DNA from: Granulicella sp.
GTDB taxonomy: Bacteria > Acidobacteriota > Terriglobia > Terriglobales > Acidobacteriaceae
NCBI GenBank assembly: GCA_025357875.1
Contig: JANYLK010000126.1
Location: forward strand, 1 to 64,000
Direction of reading: 5' to 3'
DNA length: 64,000 nucleotides
The notes beneath the pieces are model-generated. The model searched no databases. It saw nothing but the letters and a program-made list of their open reading frames with translations, and had not been told where the DNA came from. The translations under genes were made by a program, and so were the position numbers. Every line of letters begins with the position of its first letter. Position 1 is the stretch's first letter. Shown piece after piece: positions 35,499-45,323 of this stretch.

Positions 35499-37316
35499 AT
35501 GGAGGCAAGTCGCACCCTCAAGAGGCAGGGCATCCGAACGCACGTCCTGCTTGTTGTCGCCATGGCGCTGGTCATTTCAATCGTCACGGGTGTAAGTCTG
35601 CTGCTGATCCGCAATCTCCTGCGTGCCGAGGTGACCAACAACTTGTCGCAGGATCTCAGCCATTCCGTCATCACTTTTCAGAATCTGCAAGCCGAACGGG
35701 TGGGAGCGCTTGAGCGCGAAAATTCTCTGCTTGCTAAACTCCCGACTCTCAAAGCCTTGATGACCAGCGGTGATGACCTCACCATTCAGGATGGAGCAAC
35801 TGAATTCTGGCAACTGAGCGGAGACGACCTGTTTGCTCTCGCGGATTCGAGTGGGCGGGTAGTGGCAGCGTATTCCAAAGGTGCACCCGCTGACGCAACT
35901 CTTCGTCAGGGAATGAAGGCTCTGTTGGCTTCTCGAGGCAGACACTATCTTATCGATGGTCGTGGGCTCTATGTCTGCTCGATTCTTCCGGTTTACTTCG
36001 GAACCGATGAAGAGGGGACGCTCTTGGGGTATGTTGTCAGCGGCGTTTCCATTGAACGAACGGTGCGCGAGATCAGCCAGCCTACCGGGGTGGAAGCTAC
36101 TTTTCTTAGCGGCGGGGCGATTGTAGCCAGCACACTGAGTCCTGCTGGGCAGGCCAGTTTGGCGACGCAGCCCCGCCTATTTTCTGGACCGCTGGAGGAG
36201 CCGTCAACAGTAGATTTTGGCAGCACGCGATTTCTTGCTGCGACGGAAGACCTATCCGCAACCGCCACTTCTCCTCTAAAGCTGCTCGTTCTGAAGTCCT
36301 TCGAGCCAGCGGAGCGTTCTATCAATCGGATTGACCGGATGGTATTAAGCGCCGGCTTACTGGCTTTGCTTTCGGGCACAATTCTGATGGTTGCACTTTC
36401 GCGGCTGGTGACTCGCCCGTTGGAGGAGCTTTCACGAAGTGTCATAGCGTTCGGCGTGGGCGATGGAAAATACCGAATACCAAGGTATGGCACGCAGGAA
36501 GTACGACAACTCAGTACAGCCTTCGCCGACATGCGCAACGAGATTCAGCAGGCTAACCGGGCACTGCTTGAATCAGAACGACTAGCCACGATTGGCCGTA
36601 TGGCAAGTTCGGTATCGCATGATCTTCGCCATTATCTGGCCGCAATTTATGCGAACTCGGAATTTCTTGCTTCGGATCGGCTCTCGGAAAAGGAACGGAC
36701 GGAGATCTTTGCGGATGTGCGTACGGCGGTGCATGGGACGACCGACCTGATTGAATCGCTGCTGATCTTCAGTCGCACTGGAGCTGGCGTTAAACGATCG
36801 CCGGAGTTGATGGCCACGCTTGTGGAGAATGCGGCTACACTGATCCGCGCGCATCCCGATGCGGAGGGAGTGTCGCTGGTGACGCGGTGCGACGATCCCG
36901 CGCACACCGTAATTACCGCCGATGGCAAGCAGATGGAACGTGCGATTTCGAATCTTATGCTCAATGCATGCCAGGCCGGGCGCAGCACCAAGGTCGTCGT
37001 TGCCCTTGAAGTACGGGAGGAGCATATGATTGTTAGCGTTATCGACAATGGCGAAGGGGTTCCGGAAGGCATTCGCAACAGTCTCTTTGAACCCTTTGTT
37101 AGCGAAGGAAAGCAGAAGGGTACGGGCCTTGGTCTTACCCTGGCTCACTGCATTGCAGCTGAGCATGGAGGAGAGGTTGTCCTGCTGCGAAGCTGTCCTG
37201 GTGAAACGATCTTTCAAATGAAGTTTGTGCGCGAACTTCAATCCTATGATGAACCGGCCGTATCCGAGGCAATTCGTCGCAAAAGGGTCATCGAGCATGA
37301 GAACTTACGGTTCTAG
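35499..37316 (+). CDS. transmembrane sensor histidine kinase
   Basis: Protein of 605 residues from the ATG at 35499 (a GTG at 35439 inside the regulator would add 20 residues). The layout is TM1 (about 16-37), an extracytoplasmic sensor domain (about 40-280) of Cache-like character (SVITFQNLQAERVGAL, ADSSGRVVAAY, VSGVSIERTVREI), TM2 (about 282-302) and HAMP. The HisKA helix has His374 in SVSHDLRHYLAAI, where the usual E/N-x-P after the histidine is replaced by LRHYLA, as in some Cache kinases. The HATPase domain has NLMLNACQAG, DNGEGVPE, FEPFVSEGK and GTGLGL. Its partner is the preceding regulator. The next gene starts inside this one's 3' end, overlapping by 20 bases. Confidence 0.93.
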   Translation: MEASRTLKRQGIRTHVLLVVAMALVISIVTGVSLLLIRNLLRAEVTNNLSQDLSHSVITFQNLQAERVGALERENSLLAKLPTLKALMTSGDDLTIQDGATEFWQLSGDDLFALADSSGRVVAAYSKGAPADATLRQGMKALLASRGRHYLIDGRGLYVCSILPVYFGTDEEGTLLGYVVSGVSIERTVREISQPTGVEATFLSGGAIVASTLSPAGQASLATQPRLFSGPLEEPSTVDFGSTRFLAATEDLSATATSPLKLLVLKSFEPAERSINRIDRMVLSAGLLALLSGTILMVALSRLVTRPLEELSRSVIAFGVGDGKYRIPRYGTQEVRQLSTAFADMRNEIQQANRALLESERLATIGRMASSVSHDLRHYLAAIYANSEFLASDRLSEKERTEIFADVRTAVHGTTDLIESLLIFSRTGAGVKRSPELMATLVENAATLIRAHPDAEGVSLVTRCDDPAHTVITADGKQMERAISNLMLNACQAGRSTKVVVALEVREEHMIVSVIDNGEGVPEGIRNSLFEPFVSEGKQKGTGLGLTLAHCIAAEHGGEVVLLRSCPGETIFQMKFVRELQSYDEPAVSEAIRRKRVIEHENLRF

Positions 37317-38892
37317 ACCAAAACGATATTATCCCGTTCGAAGCGCAATCCGAGTAGTGCCCTTTCTGGCGCTGTTCTTCGGACTTGGGCCGCACCTTCT
37401 TGTCGCGCAAACCGGAAATCAAGGGAGCCTGTTAGAACAGGTGCGGAACTTGACCGACTCCATGGCGCGAACGCAAGCCCAGCTTCAGCAGTCGCAACAA
37501 CAACTCGACGTGATGCGTCAGCAACTGTTTGTATTGCAGCGTCAGATGGCGCAAACCGGATCAAGGGTATCGATTCCTGAGCTTTCGGCTCCTACTCCGC
37601 AAACCTCTTCTTCCGTGTCAGCGCCGAACGCCTCCAATGCGGCTGCCGCGATCGATGACCTCCGGGAGCGGCAGGCAATGCAACAGTCCCAGATAGCTAC
37701 TCACGAGCAATCGAAAGTGGAAAGCGAATCAAAGTATCCGGTTAAGATCACTGGCCTGTTGCTGCTGAATGGTTTTATCAATACAGGAGCCGTCGACATG
37801 GCGGCTACGCCAACCATTTCGATTCCCGGTTTGGGCAGTACAGGAGTTTCGCTGCGGCAAACCGTGCTGGGTTTTACGGCCCGCGGTCCACATCTGTTTG
37901 GTGCTCGCAGCTATGCCGATCTGAATGTGGATTTTGGTGGCAATTCGCAGCTAGGCACTCCGACGACGAGCTACACCGGGTACTACAACGCCAACACTAC
38001 GTTACTGCGGCTCCGCACCGCCCACGCGGGCCTAGAGTGGCAGCACGCCGGGGCATATTTCTCGCTCGATCGCCCAATCTTCAGCCCGGACGCGCCCACT
38101 TCGCTGGCCGCAATGGCCGAGCCGGCGCTGGCGTGGTCGGGCAACTTGTGGACCTGGAATCCCCAACTCGGGATCACCCACGATATAGGGTTGTCGGGCT
38201 CTCGCAGTCTCCGCCTGCAAGCCGGATTGATGGATGTTGGCGATGCTCCTGTGTCTCCGGTCATTCACTATGCCAGCACGACAGGGGCAACGCCCACCGC
38301 AGCAGAAGCGAGTCGCTGGCCCGGCGCGGAAGCCCGTATCGCGCTCGTCGGCTCTAACCCGGACGGGGGCAACCACATTGGATTCGGCGGTTATTTCGCG
38401 CCTCATCTCAGTCCGGCAGGCCAACGCTTCGACGCGTGGGCTGGCACCCTGGACGCGAGGTTGATGCTGCCCGGCCGGCTTGAACTGACTGGGACCTTTT
38501 ACCGCGGAGAAGCATTGGGCGGTCTTGGGGGCGGAGCATTCAAAGATTTTGTGGATTACGTCAATCCGTATTCAGGCAAGTACTACTTTCGGCCGCTCGA
38601 CGACGTGGGAGGATGGGCGCAAATAAAAGAAAGATTCAGTGAACGGCTGGAATTCAACACTGCAATCGGACTGGATAATGTCTTCGCCCGAGAATTACGT
38701 CGATATGCTGTTCCTGGCGGCACCATGTATCAGAATCTTGCAAGAAATCGCACCTATACCGGTAACGTGATTTATAGTCCGACCGCCTACCTACTCTTTT
38801 CGCTGGAGTACCGATACCTCTACAGTTCGCCGATTGCCGGCATGTCGACGGGGAGCAATATCATTGGCGTAGCCGCGGGGTACAAGTTTTGA
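37297..38892 (+). CDS. outer-membrane beta-barrel (porin-like) with N-terminal coiled coil
   Basis: Protein of 531 residues from the ATG at 37297, which lies inside the kinase gene (20-base overlap). A signal peptide (about 15-40, cleavage near LLVAQTG) leads to a coiled coil (about 45-90, QVRNLTDSMARTQAQLQ followed by glutamine-rich heptads) and a second Glu/Gln-rich segment (about 115-145). The remainder (about 150-531) has alternating beta-strand pattern, GFTARGPHLFGARSYADL and DARLMLPGRLELTGTFY, and the terminal residue is the aromatic F of GVAAGYKF, as in outer-membrane barrels. The arrangement is like trimeric porins of the DcaP type, in which a periplasmic coiled coil precedes the barrel. 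Substrate unknown. Confidence 0.88.
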   Translation: MRTYGSRPKRYYPVRSAIRVVPFLALFFGLGPHLLVAQTGNQGSLLEQVRNLTDSMARTQAQLQQSQQQLDVMRQQLFVLQRQMAQTGSRVSIPELSAPTPQTSSSVSAPNASNAAAAIDDLRERQAMQQSQIATHEQSKVESESKYPVKITGLLLLNGFINTGAVDMAATPTISIPGLGSTGVSLRQTVLGFTARGPHLFGARSYADLNVDFGGNSQLGTPTTSYTGYYNANTTLLRLRTAHAGLEWQHAGAYFSLDRPIFSPDAPTSLAAMAEPALAWSGNLWTWNPQLGITHDIGLSGSRSLRLQAGLMDVGDAPVSPVIHYASTTGATPTAAEASRWPGAEARIALVGSNPDGGNHIGFGGYFAPHLSPAGQRFDAWAGTLDARLMLPGRLELTGTFYRGEALGGLGGGAFKDFVDYVNPYSGKYYFRPLDDVGGWAQIKERFSERLEFNTAIGLDNVFARELRRYAVPGGTMYQNLARNRTYTGNVIYSPTAYLLFSLEYRYLYSSPIAGMSTGSNIIGVAAGYKF

Positions 38893-39617
38893 CGAGAAAC
38901 AAACGGCTCTGTAATTGGATACTCTTTGCCGTTGCAATGGCGCCGGGCATGATTTGCGCCCAGACACGATCTTCACCGCTTCAAGTCGGGGAAGTACAGC
39001 TTCGGATAAATTCAACGCAGGCGGGAAAACATCGGATCGTACCGGCCGTCATTTGGCTGGAGCCGCTCGCAGGGGCTCCGGCTCTACCCTTTTCCTCCGC
39101 CAGACACTACACGCTACTGCAAAAGAATCGACAATTCATTCCGCATCTTCAGGTTATTCCGGTAGGCACCGCAGTTTCGTTTCCCAATGCTGACCCTTTT
39201 TTTCACAACGTCTTTTCGCTTTTCGATGGCAAACGCTTCGACCTCGGCCTCTATGAGGCTGGCTCGAGTAAGTCAGTCACCTTTACTCGCGAGGGTGTCT
39301 CGTATATTTTTTGCGATATTCATCCAGAGATGAGCGCGGTTGTACTGGCGCTGCCGACGCCGCTCTACGCGGTGGCGGATGCGAACGACTCGTTTGTGCT
39401 CCGCGATGTTCCTTCGGGAGATTACAACCTGCACCTATGGGTGGAGGGAGTGCCGCAGAATGTTGTCGATGGCTTGACTCGCCTCGTGCATCTTACCGCG
39501 CAAACCGTTGATCTCGGGATGCTGGATGTCCCGACTATGTCCGGTGGAATGGAACATCATCGAGATAAATTCGGGAACACGTACGATCCGCACTCCAAAT
39601 CCCCGTACGGACCGTGA
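38889..39617 (+). CDS. secreted cupredoxin-like protein with carboxypeptidase-regulatory-like domain
   Basis: Protein of 242 residues. Its start is the TTG at 38889, sharing TTGA with the barrel's stop: a shorter ATG start would remove the signal peptide, which runs to about MICAQ. A first beta-domain (about 30-80) is followed by the cupredoxin core with probable copper ligands His106 (FFHNVF), Cys142 (FCDIHPEM), His145 and Met148, the type 1 copper pattern C-x2-H-x2-M. The tail (about 160-220) has FVLRDVPSGDYNLHLW, as in regulatory carboxypeptidase-like domains. Similar cupredoxin-fold proteins move electrons or copper in the periplasm. Coupled to the porin, the sensor kinase and the regulator, it suggests a copper-linked envelope function; this is inference. 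Confidence 0.85.
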   Translation: MTRNKRLCNWILFAVAMAPGMICAQTRSSPLQVGEVQLRINSTQAGKHRIVPAVIWLEPLAGAPALPFSSARHYTLLQKNRQFIPHLQVIPVGTAVSFPNADPFFHNVFSLFDGKRFDLGLYEAGSSKSVTFTREGVSYIFCDIHPEMSAVVLALPTPLYAVADANDSFVLRDVPSGDYNLHLWVEGVPQNVVDGLTRLVHLTAQTVDLGMLDVPTMSGGMEHHRDKFGNTYDPHSKSPYGP

Positions 39618-39643
39618 TGCCCGAGGTAAACGTTCACACTCCG

Positions 39644-40963
39644 TCAGACCCGGACCTCCCAACCCTTTTCGTAGGTGCGTCCCCACATCTTCATCGCATC
39701 GGCGTCGTTGAGGACGCGTCCGGTCTTGCTATCGAGCTTGAGTTCGCGGTTCACTCGCCATGCGATGTTCGAGAGTTGGAGCATGGTGACGCTGGTGTTG
39801 GCGACGGCGATCGGCGAGTGTAATTTCTCCCCCGTTCGAATCCCTGCGATCAGGTTGGCAAAGTGCGCGTCGGTCATGCTGTCGCGACTGAGCAGGTCGC
39901 GTGACGAACCCTTGTCCGACGCCTTGAAGGAATCGGTCATCTTGCCATTCAGGTCATACACCTCATAGCCCGCACGATCGATAAGAACGGACCCAGTAGT
40001 GCCATTCACCAGGATGCCGCGATCCCGACCGAAGTACGGCATACCGTTGCAGCACTTCCCCTCCCACGTAATCATCTTGCCGGAGTATTCGAAGTTGGTG
40101 ACCATGGTGTCGTAGAACTGCCAGTCATCCTGGGTCTGGTAGCGCCCAGCCGAAGCAGTGACGCGCTCGGGATACCCCGCGTCGAGCGCCCACCGTGCGA
40201 TGTCTACTTCGTGGGTTCCGTTATTCAGGCTCTCTCCCGTGCCATAGCGGAAGAGCCAATGCCAGTTGTAAGGATGGATGTTGTCTTTATATTCGCTACG
40301 CGGCGCCGGCCCTTGCCACAGATCCCAGTTCAGCGTGTCCGGTGCGGGTACAACTTTGCCAATACCCATCGGCTTGCGCGAGTTCGAATACCACGTCTTC
40401 GCGAAGTAGGCGCGGCCGATGAGACCATCGTGAATCTGCTGAACCATCTTAATAGTGTGGGGGGATGATCGCTGTTGGTCGCCAACCTGCACGAGCTTGC
40501 CGTACTTCTGCTGTGCTTCGACCAGCAACTCGCCTTCGCGCGGATTGTGGCTGGATGGCTTCTCGACGTACACGTGCTTTCCGGCCTTGAGCCCAAGGAC
40601 CGCCATCGGAGCGTGCCAATGATCGGGGCAGGCAATCGTGATGACGTCAACATCCTTTGCATCCAGCGCTTTACGAAAATCGCCAAGAGCAATTGGTGCA
40701 TAGTCCAAGGTCTTCAAAGCTTCGGCAGAATATTTCGCCAGCACCGTGGAGTCGACATCGCAGCAGTAAGCCAGGCGCGCGTTCGCCCTATTGTTCGCCA
40801 CCGCGGACAGGTGAGCGCGGCCTCGACCATTAAGACCCACAACGGCGAAGTTGACTCGCTCGTTGGCGCCTAAGATCTGTCCATAGCTTTTAGCGGTACG
40901 GGTTATTGCAGCTCCCGCTGCAGAAACGGCGATCCCGTTGATGAATGTGCGACGTGTGACCAT
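39644..40963 (-). CDS. Tat-exported Gfo/Idh/MocA-family oxidoreductase
   Basis: Protein of 439 residues from an ATG preceded by GGAGGAG. The N-terminus MVTRRTFINGIAVSAAG has the twin-arginine (RRTF) and hydrophobic core of a Tat signal, so the enzyme folds with its cofactor in the cytoplasm before export. The Rossmann domain (about 35-160) has VNFAVVGLNGRGRAHL for NAD(P) binding; EKPSSHNPREGE matches the conserved EKP motif with catalytic Lys. The C-terminal alpha/beta domain is normal. The family oxidises or epimerises sugars and polyols, often in glycoside metabolism. It converges on the cupredoxin gene, the two stops lying about 26 bases apart. The substrate is unknown. Confidence 0.93.
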   Translation of the reverse strand: MVTRRTFINGIAVSAAGAAITRTAKSYGQILGANERVNFAVVGLNGRGRAHLSAVANNRANARLAYCCDVDSTVLAKYSAEALKTLDYAPIALGDFRKALDAKDVDVITIACPDHWHAPMAVLGLKAGKHVYVEKPSSHNPREGELLVEAQQKYGKLVQVGDQQRSSPHTIKMVQQIHDGLIGRAYFAKTWYSNSRKPMGIGKVVPAPDTLNWDLWQGPAPRSEYKDNIHPYNWHWLFRYGTGESLNNGTHEVDIARWALDAGYPERVTASAGRYQTQDDWQFYDTMVTNFEYSGKMITWEGKCCNGMPYFGRDRGILVNGTTGSVLIDRAGYEVYDLNGKMTDSFKASDKGSSRDLLSRDSMTDAHFANLIAGIRTGEKLHSPIAVANTSVTMLQLSNIAWRVNRELKLDSKTGRVLNDADAMKMWGRTYEKGWEVRV

Positions 40964-41223
40964 GGATGCTTCTCCTCCGATTGGTTTGCAAGATTAGCCT
41001 AAACCTTCAACCATCTTTGTGTCAGGCGGCCGAGACCGATAGGGCCTAATCCTTCGGTATTGGCAGGCGATCGTTTGACACGAGATGAAAGTAATTTCAT
41101 TCTTGATTCAGCTCTTGCTCATCTCAGCCGACCATCTTTCAATATGGCACGTGATTCTGACTAGCCGGCGGATGAGCGATAACGGAGCCTCACCGTCAAA
41201 TCTTCGTACAGTCCAGGAGATCC

Positions 41224-41757
41224 ATGAAAACAGCAACCACGGTATTCTTTGCAACGATATTGACCGTTCTGAGCCAGGTTCCGGCCTCCGCTCAGGAGAC
41301 ACGAGACCAGGCCATCGCAGGGATGCGCAAGGTGGATGCGAAAGAGATGGACCCCACGTACACCAAGCCTGCCCCATACGCACAGAAGCTAGCGGAAGAG
41401 GCGTTGGCGAATCATCCTGAGGTGATCTTGATCGCGATCCACGCGCAGCCGCCTAGGCACAAGAATCTCATCGTCGCGTCAAATTTTGGTCGCATTGGCA
41501 AGATCGGGGATGAAGATGATCTGCGCTGCATCCGCACTGGCAAGAGCAATCTCGAGCTGAATGCAACCGGCAAGCATTTTGAAGATGAGCTGATTTTGCA
41601 GGACGCCTCCGGCAAGACGATTGGCGCATTGGGTGTGGTCTTCAACTTCAAGCCGGGGGATGACAAAATCGCGCTGGCCAAGATTGCCGACCAGGTTCGC
41701 GATGAGATGAAGCCAAAGCTTCCAAACAAGGCAGCCTTGTTTGGGCCTGTCAAGTAA
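41224..41757 (+). CDS. secreted protein with Cache/PAS-like fold, function unknown
   Basis: Protein of 177 residues with AGGAG 5-6 bases before the ATG. The signal peptide (MKTATTVFFATILTV, cleavage near ASAQ) is clear. The mature part has helical then beta-rich sequence: KLAEEALANHPEVILIAIHAQ, NLIVASNFGRIGKIGDEDD, FEDELILQDASGKTIGALGVVF, a run that looks like a single Cache/PAS-type sensor fold without a membrane partner. It could bind a small ligand in the periplasm. No domain name can be assigned with confidence. A terminator hairpin follows it, shared with the convergent pckG. Confidence 0.8.
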   Translation: MKTATTVFFATILTVLSQVPASAQETRDQAIAGMRKVDAKEMDPTYTKPAPYAQKLAEEALANHPEVILIAIHAQPPRHKNLIVASNFGRIGKIGDEDDLRCIRTGKSNLELNATGKHFEDELILQDASGKTIGALGVVFNFKPGDDKIALAKIADQVRDEMKPKLPNKAALFGPVK

Positions 41758-41790
41758 CGCGTACACGCCCGTTCGACGTTGTCTTGATTG

Positions 41791-41834
41791 CGACCGGCAA
41801 GTGACATCATCGTCACCTTGCCGGTCGTTCTCTT
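41791..41834. terminator. bidirectional terminator between the secreted protein and pckG
   Basis: CGACCGGCAAGTGAC (41791-41805) pairs with GTCACCTTGCCGGTCG (41812-41827) with a single-base bulge over a 6-base loop, followed by TTCTCTT on the plus strand. It lies between the two convergent stops. Confidence 0.8.
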
Positions 41835-41849
41835 GTTGGCGAGTTCGAC

Positions 41850-43667
41850 TTATAGGCGGCAGATGAGTAACTCACGCTCGTAGATCATCTCCGGCGGCAG
41901 ATGGTCGTGCAGAGCGATGAAGAGCTCCTCATGCCCCATGACTTCCTGCTTCCATGCAGCGCGGTCTACGCGCTGTAGCTCGTCGAATTGGGCTTGCGGA
42001 AACTCGAGACCGTTCCAGTAAATGTCTTCGTAGTGGGGCGTCCAGCCGATGGGCGTCTCCTTGCCTTGCGCTCGGCCACCGACTCTATCCACAATCCACT
42101 TGAGTACGCGCATGTTTTCGCTGAAGCCCGGCCATAGGAATTTGCCATTCTCACTCTTGCGGAACCAGTTCACGTGGAAGACTCGCGGGGTCGTGGAAAG
42201 AGAGCGTTGCATTCTGATCCAGTGACGAAAATAGTCTCCCATGTGATAACCGCAAAACGGGAGCATGGCCATGGGATCGCGTCGCACCTTGCCGAGCGCG
42301 CCTGCGGCAGCCGCAGTTGTCTCCGATCCCATCGTGGCTGCGGAATATACGCCTGCACTCCAGTTGAATGCCTGAAACACAAGCGGCATAGTGGTCGAGC
42401 GGCGTCCTCCGAAAATGATTGCGCTGATTGGAACTCCAGCGGGCGACTCCCACGACTCGTCAATCACGGGACATTGCGAAGCAGGCGCGGTAAATCGACC
42501 GTTTGGATGGGCGGCCGTTGCTCCAGTGGCCTTGGCAATCTCGGGCGTCCAACGCTGGCCTTTCCAATCCAGGCATTCGGCCGGTGGAATATCAGTCATC
42601 CCCTCCCACCAGACTCCGCCGTCGGGAGTCAGCGCGACGTTGGTGAAGATGGTGTTTTTGCGCAGGGTTGCCATTGCGTTCGGGTTCGTCTTCGCGGAGG
42701 TGCCGGGCGCGACGCCAAAGAATCCGGACTCCGGATTGATCGCACGCAGCGATCCATTCGCATCTGGCTTGATCCATGCAATGTCGTCGCCGACCGTCCA
42801 CACTTTCCAGCCCTCCATGCCGCGCGGTGTCACCATCATCGCGAAGTTGGTCTTGCCGCAGGCGGAGGGGAACGCAGCTGCGACGTAGGTCTTTTGACCC
42901 TGCGGATTTTCCAGGCCGACGATCAACATGTGTTCTGCCATCCAGCCTTCATCGCGGGCAATGTTCGATGCAATCCGCAGGGCGAAACACTTCTTTCCAA
43001 GCAGCGCATTGCCACCGTACCCAGAGCCATAGCTCCAGATCTCACGCGTCTCAGGAAAGTGAACGATGTACTTCTCGTCGTTACACGGCCATGGAACGTC
43101 CTTCTGGCGTCCGAGAAGGGGTGCGCCAACACTGTGCATGCAGGACACGACGCGCTGAATATCCTTATCGATCTCGGCCAACACAGGCAAGCCTACGCGA
43201 GCCATGATGCGCATGTTGACTACGGCATACTCTGAGTCGGTCAGTTGAACGCCCAGTTGCGACATGGGCGATCCGACTGGGCCCATGCTGAACGCCAGCA
43301 CATACATCGTTCGACCGCGCATGCATCCGCGGAACAATTGTTTCAGCTTACGTCGCATGACGAAGGGATCTTCCCAATTGTTTGTAGGTCCGGCATTGTC
43401 CTTGCTGAGGCTGCAGATGTAGGTTCGCTCCTCAACTCGCGCTACGTCTTTCGCATCGGACCGGGCATAAAAGCAGCCGGGCCATAGATCGGGATTCAAC
43501 TTCGTGAAAGTTCCGACATCCATCAACTTTCCGCAGAGAAAGTCGTACTCCGCCTGTGACCCGTCGATCCAGTGAATAGTGTCGGGCTGGGTCAGGTCGG
43601 CCATCTTCTCGACCCAGCGGGCCAGGTGCTTATTGGTTGTCAATGGCGCAGAGATGGTCTTTATCAT
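41850..43667 (-). CDS. pckG: phosphoenolpyruvate carboxykinase (GTP)
   Basis: Protein of 605 residues from the ATG at 43667, preceded by GGAGG; a longer reading adds an unrelated tail. The enzyme converts oxaloacetate and GTP to phosphoenolpyruvate, the first committed step of gluconeogenesis, in the cytoplasm. Conserved features: the kinase-1a P-loop with the hyper-reactive cysteine (FPSACGKTN), the kinase-2/Mg region VGDDIAWI, and [17 protein letters not shown] followed by [12 protein letters not shown]. Length is normal for GTP-type PEPCK. It lies 138 bases downstream of a histidine kinase in the same direction. A co-transcript with the two-component system is possible, but there is no overlap. 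Confidence 0.97.
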   Translation of the reverse strand: MIKTISAPLTTNKHLARWVEKMADLTQPDTIHWIDGSQAEYDFLCGKLMDVGTFTKLNPDLWPGCFYARSDAKDVARVEERTYICSLSKDNAGPTNNWEDPFVMRRKLKQLFRGCMRGRTMYVLAFSMGPVGSPMSQLGVQLTDSEYAVVNMRIMARVGLPVLAEIDKDIQRVVSCMHSVGAPLLGRQKDVPWPCNDEKYIVHFPETREIWSYGSGYGGNALLGKKCFALRIASNIARDEGWMAEHMLIVGLENPQGQKTYVAAAFPSACGKTNFAMMVTPRGMEGWKVWTVGDDIAWIKPDANGSLRAINPESGFFGVAPGTSAKTNPNAMATLRKNTIFTNVALTPDGGVWWEGMTDIPPAECLDWKGQRWTPEIAKATGATAAHPNGRFTAPASQCPVIDESWESPAGVPISAIIFGGRRSTTMPLVFQAFNWSAGVYSAATMGSETTAAAAGALGKVRRDPMAMLPFCGYHMGDYFRHWIRMQRSLSTTPRVFHVNWFRKSENGKFLWPGFSENMRVLKWIVDRVGGRAQGKETPIGWTPHYEDIYWNGLEFPQAQFDELQRVDRAAWKQEVMGHEELFIALHDHLPPEMIYERELLICRL

Positions 43668-43805
43668 GTCGTCTGGTCCCTCCTCAATTGTTTGTTCGAT
43701 GTATCTCCGCAAGGGATTTCTCAAAGATACGTAACTTTTTTGGGACAAACTTTCTCAAAGATCGCTCGGGATATTTGGCGAAGCTTGAAATCAAAATGAG
43801 TTACT

Positions 43806-45323
43806 TTACATCTTCGTTTGGGAAAATTCCTCAGCCGGATCTTCGCTTGCCATCGGCGTCGGCTGGACTCGTACTGTCTGCGCAGCCGAGTGTTGGAGAT
43901 CAGCAACCTGGCGGGGAGATAGATTGAGGAGCGGAAGCTCTATACGGAGCGTCGTGCTCTTGCCTTCCTCGCTTTCGATAAAGAGGGTGCCGTCGTGGGC
44001 TCCGCAGATCGCCTTCACGATCGCCAGCCCAAGACCGGTGCCGCCGGATTCCCGAGTTCGCGCCCGGTCCGCACGATAGAAGCGCTCGAAGACATGGGGC
44101 AGCGACTCGGGTGAAATCCCAATGCCCGTGTCCGCAACTGTGAGCGCCGCACGTTCATTTTCTGCGAGTAATCGAACCGTGATCCTGCCGCCGTTGGGAG
44201 TGTATTTGATGGCGTTATCGACCAGATTTACAATCACCTGCTTCAGGCGCATCGCATCTCCGGTTACAAAGACAGGTGCGGTGATTTGGCATTCGAGCGC
44301 AATTTCCTTCTCCTCGGCCATCAGTCCCATATGTTCGAGAGTCACCTGCAGGATGTTGGTCAGGTCGATTGGCAGCATCTCCATGCGCTCTCCACCTCCG
44401 TCCAGCCGGGAGATCGTCATCAGACTATTAACAATGCGTGACATACGGTCGCCTTCTTCGAGTGCGCTGCTGATGCCGTCCATCGCCGGTGGGGTTAGGT
44501 CTGGAATTTGCAGCAGTGCCTCCAACTCGCCGCGGATGATGGTGAGCGGGGTACGCAATTCGTGCGAAGCGTCGGCTGAGAATCGCTGGTTGTGGGCGAG
44601 CGCTTCCTCCATGCGTTCGATCATGCGATTAAGCGCGAGCGACAGCCGTTCCAGCTCGTCGCCGGATGGAATGATTGGCAGGCGCTTGCCCATATGCGTG
44701 AGGCCAACATGCTCGGCCTGTTCGGTCAGTTCCACGACCGGCCGCAGTGGACGGGCCATCAGCAAGTAGCCACCAACCGCGGAGATCAGCAGAATCGCAG
44801 GTGTCGCAATCAACAGAATCTTGAGCAGACTATAGAGCAAGTGCGTCAGGGGTTCCATGCTCGCGCCGGTCTCAACCAGGATCAGTGCGCCGCTCGGCGG
44901 CCTGTAGCCCATGGTGTACATCATCATGGGCTGTCCGGCCGCGTCGGTGGCACGATGAAAGCTGCTGAGGTTCAGCGGATCGGCAGGCAGCGGCAACGTA
45001 GTAACGCGCAGCAGAGGATCGCGTATATCGCCTGACTGGTAGAGCACTTTGCCACCCTGCGAGACGCGCACGAATGGATCGGCAATGCCGGGAGGATACG
45101 ATTCGCTCATCTCGGCCAGGAACCAGGCTTGTCCTTGTTTGTCCAGAGGCACGAGGTAGTCAGCCACGACGGTACGCGCCGTGTTGCTGAGTGACCGCTC
45201 CATGGACCTGGTTAGATACGCCCGCGCGCCCGCATACACGGCAACGCTGAAGAAAAGCAGTGCAAGCGCGAGCATCCCGACGTAGAACGCGGTGACCCTT
45301 GCGCGAAGGGAGTTGCGGTTCAT
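43806..45323 (-). CDS. CusS-type transmembrane histidine kinase
   Basis: Protein of 505 residues whose ATG overlaps the stop of the preceding response regulator by 4 bases, so they are coupled. TM1 (about 12-34) and TM2 (about 165-190) flank a periplasmic sensor of about 130 residues, followed by HAMP (about 190-245). The HisKA motif has His254 in SADASHELRTPLTII; the HATPase has NLVDNAIKYTPNGG, DTGIGISPESLPHVFERF and GTGLGLAIVKAI. The domain order and the short sensor resemble heavy-metal or envelope-stress kinases of the CusS/CreC sort. Its activity is probably directed at the regulator encoded just upstream. The C-terminal tail of about 50 residues is extra. Confidence 0.95.
   Translation of the reverse strand: MNRNSLRARVTAFYVGMLALALLFFSVAVYAGARAYLTRSMERSLSNTARTVVADYLVPLDKQGQAWFLAEMSESYPPGIADPFVRVSQGGKVLYQSGDIRDPLLRVTTLPLPADPLNLSSFHRATDAAGQPMMMYTMGYRPPSGALILVETGASMEPLTHLLYSLLKILLIATPAILLISAVGGYLLMARPLRPVVELTEQAEHVGLTHMGKRLPIIPSGDELERLSLALNRMIERMEEALAHNQRFSADASHELRTPLTIIRGELEALLQIPDLTPPAMDGISSALEEGDRMSRIVNSLMTISRLDGGGERMEMLPIDLTNILQVTLEHMGLMAEEKEIALECQITAPVFVTGDAMRLKQVIVNLVDNAIKYTPNGGRITVRLLAENERAALTVADTGIGISPESLPHVFERFYRADRARTRESGGTGLGLAIVKAICGAHDGTLFIESEEGKSTTLRIELPLLNLSPRQVADLQHSAAQTVRVQPTPMASEDPAEEFSQTKM

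Noticed and set aside
42174..43235. A 353-codon open frame on the plus strand
   Set aside because: Antisense to pckG; no motif of its own.
43667..45323. Two-component genes and pckG as one operon
   Set aside because: Same strand, but 138 bases separate the kinase stop from the pckG start, with a good SD of its own; no evidence for a joint transcript.
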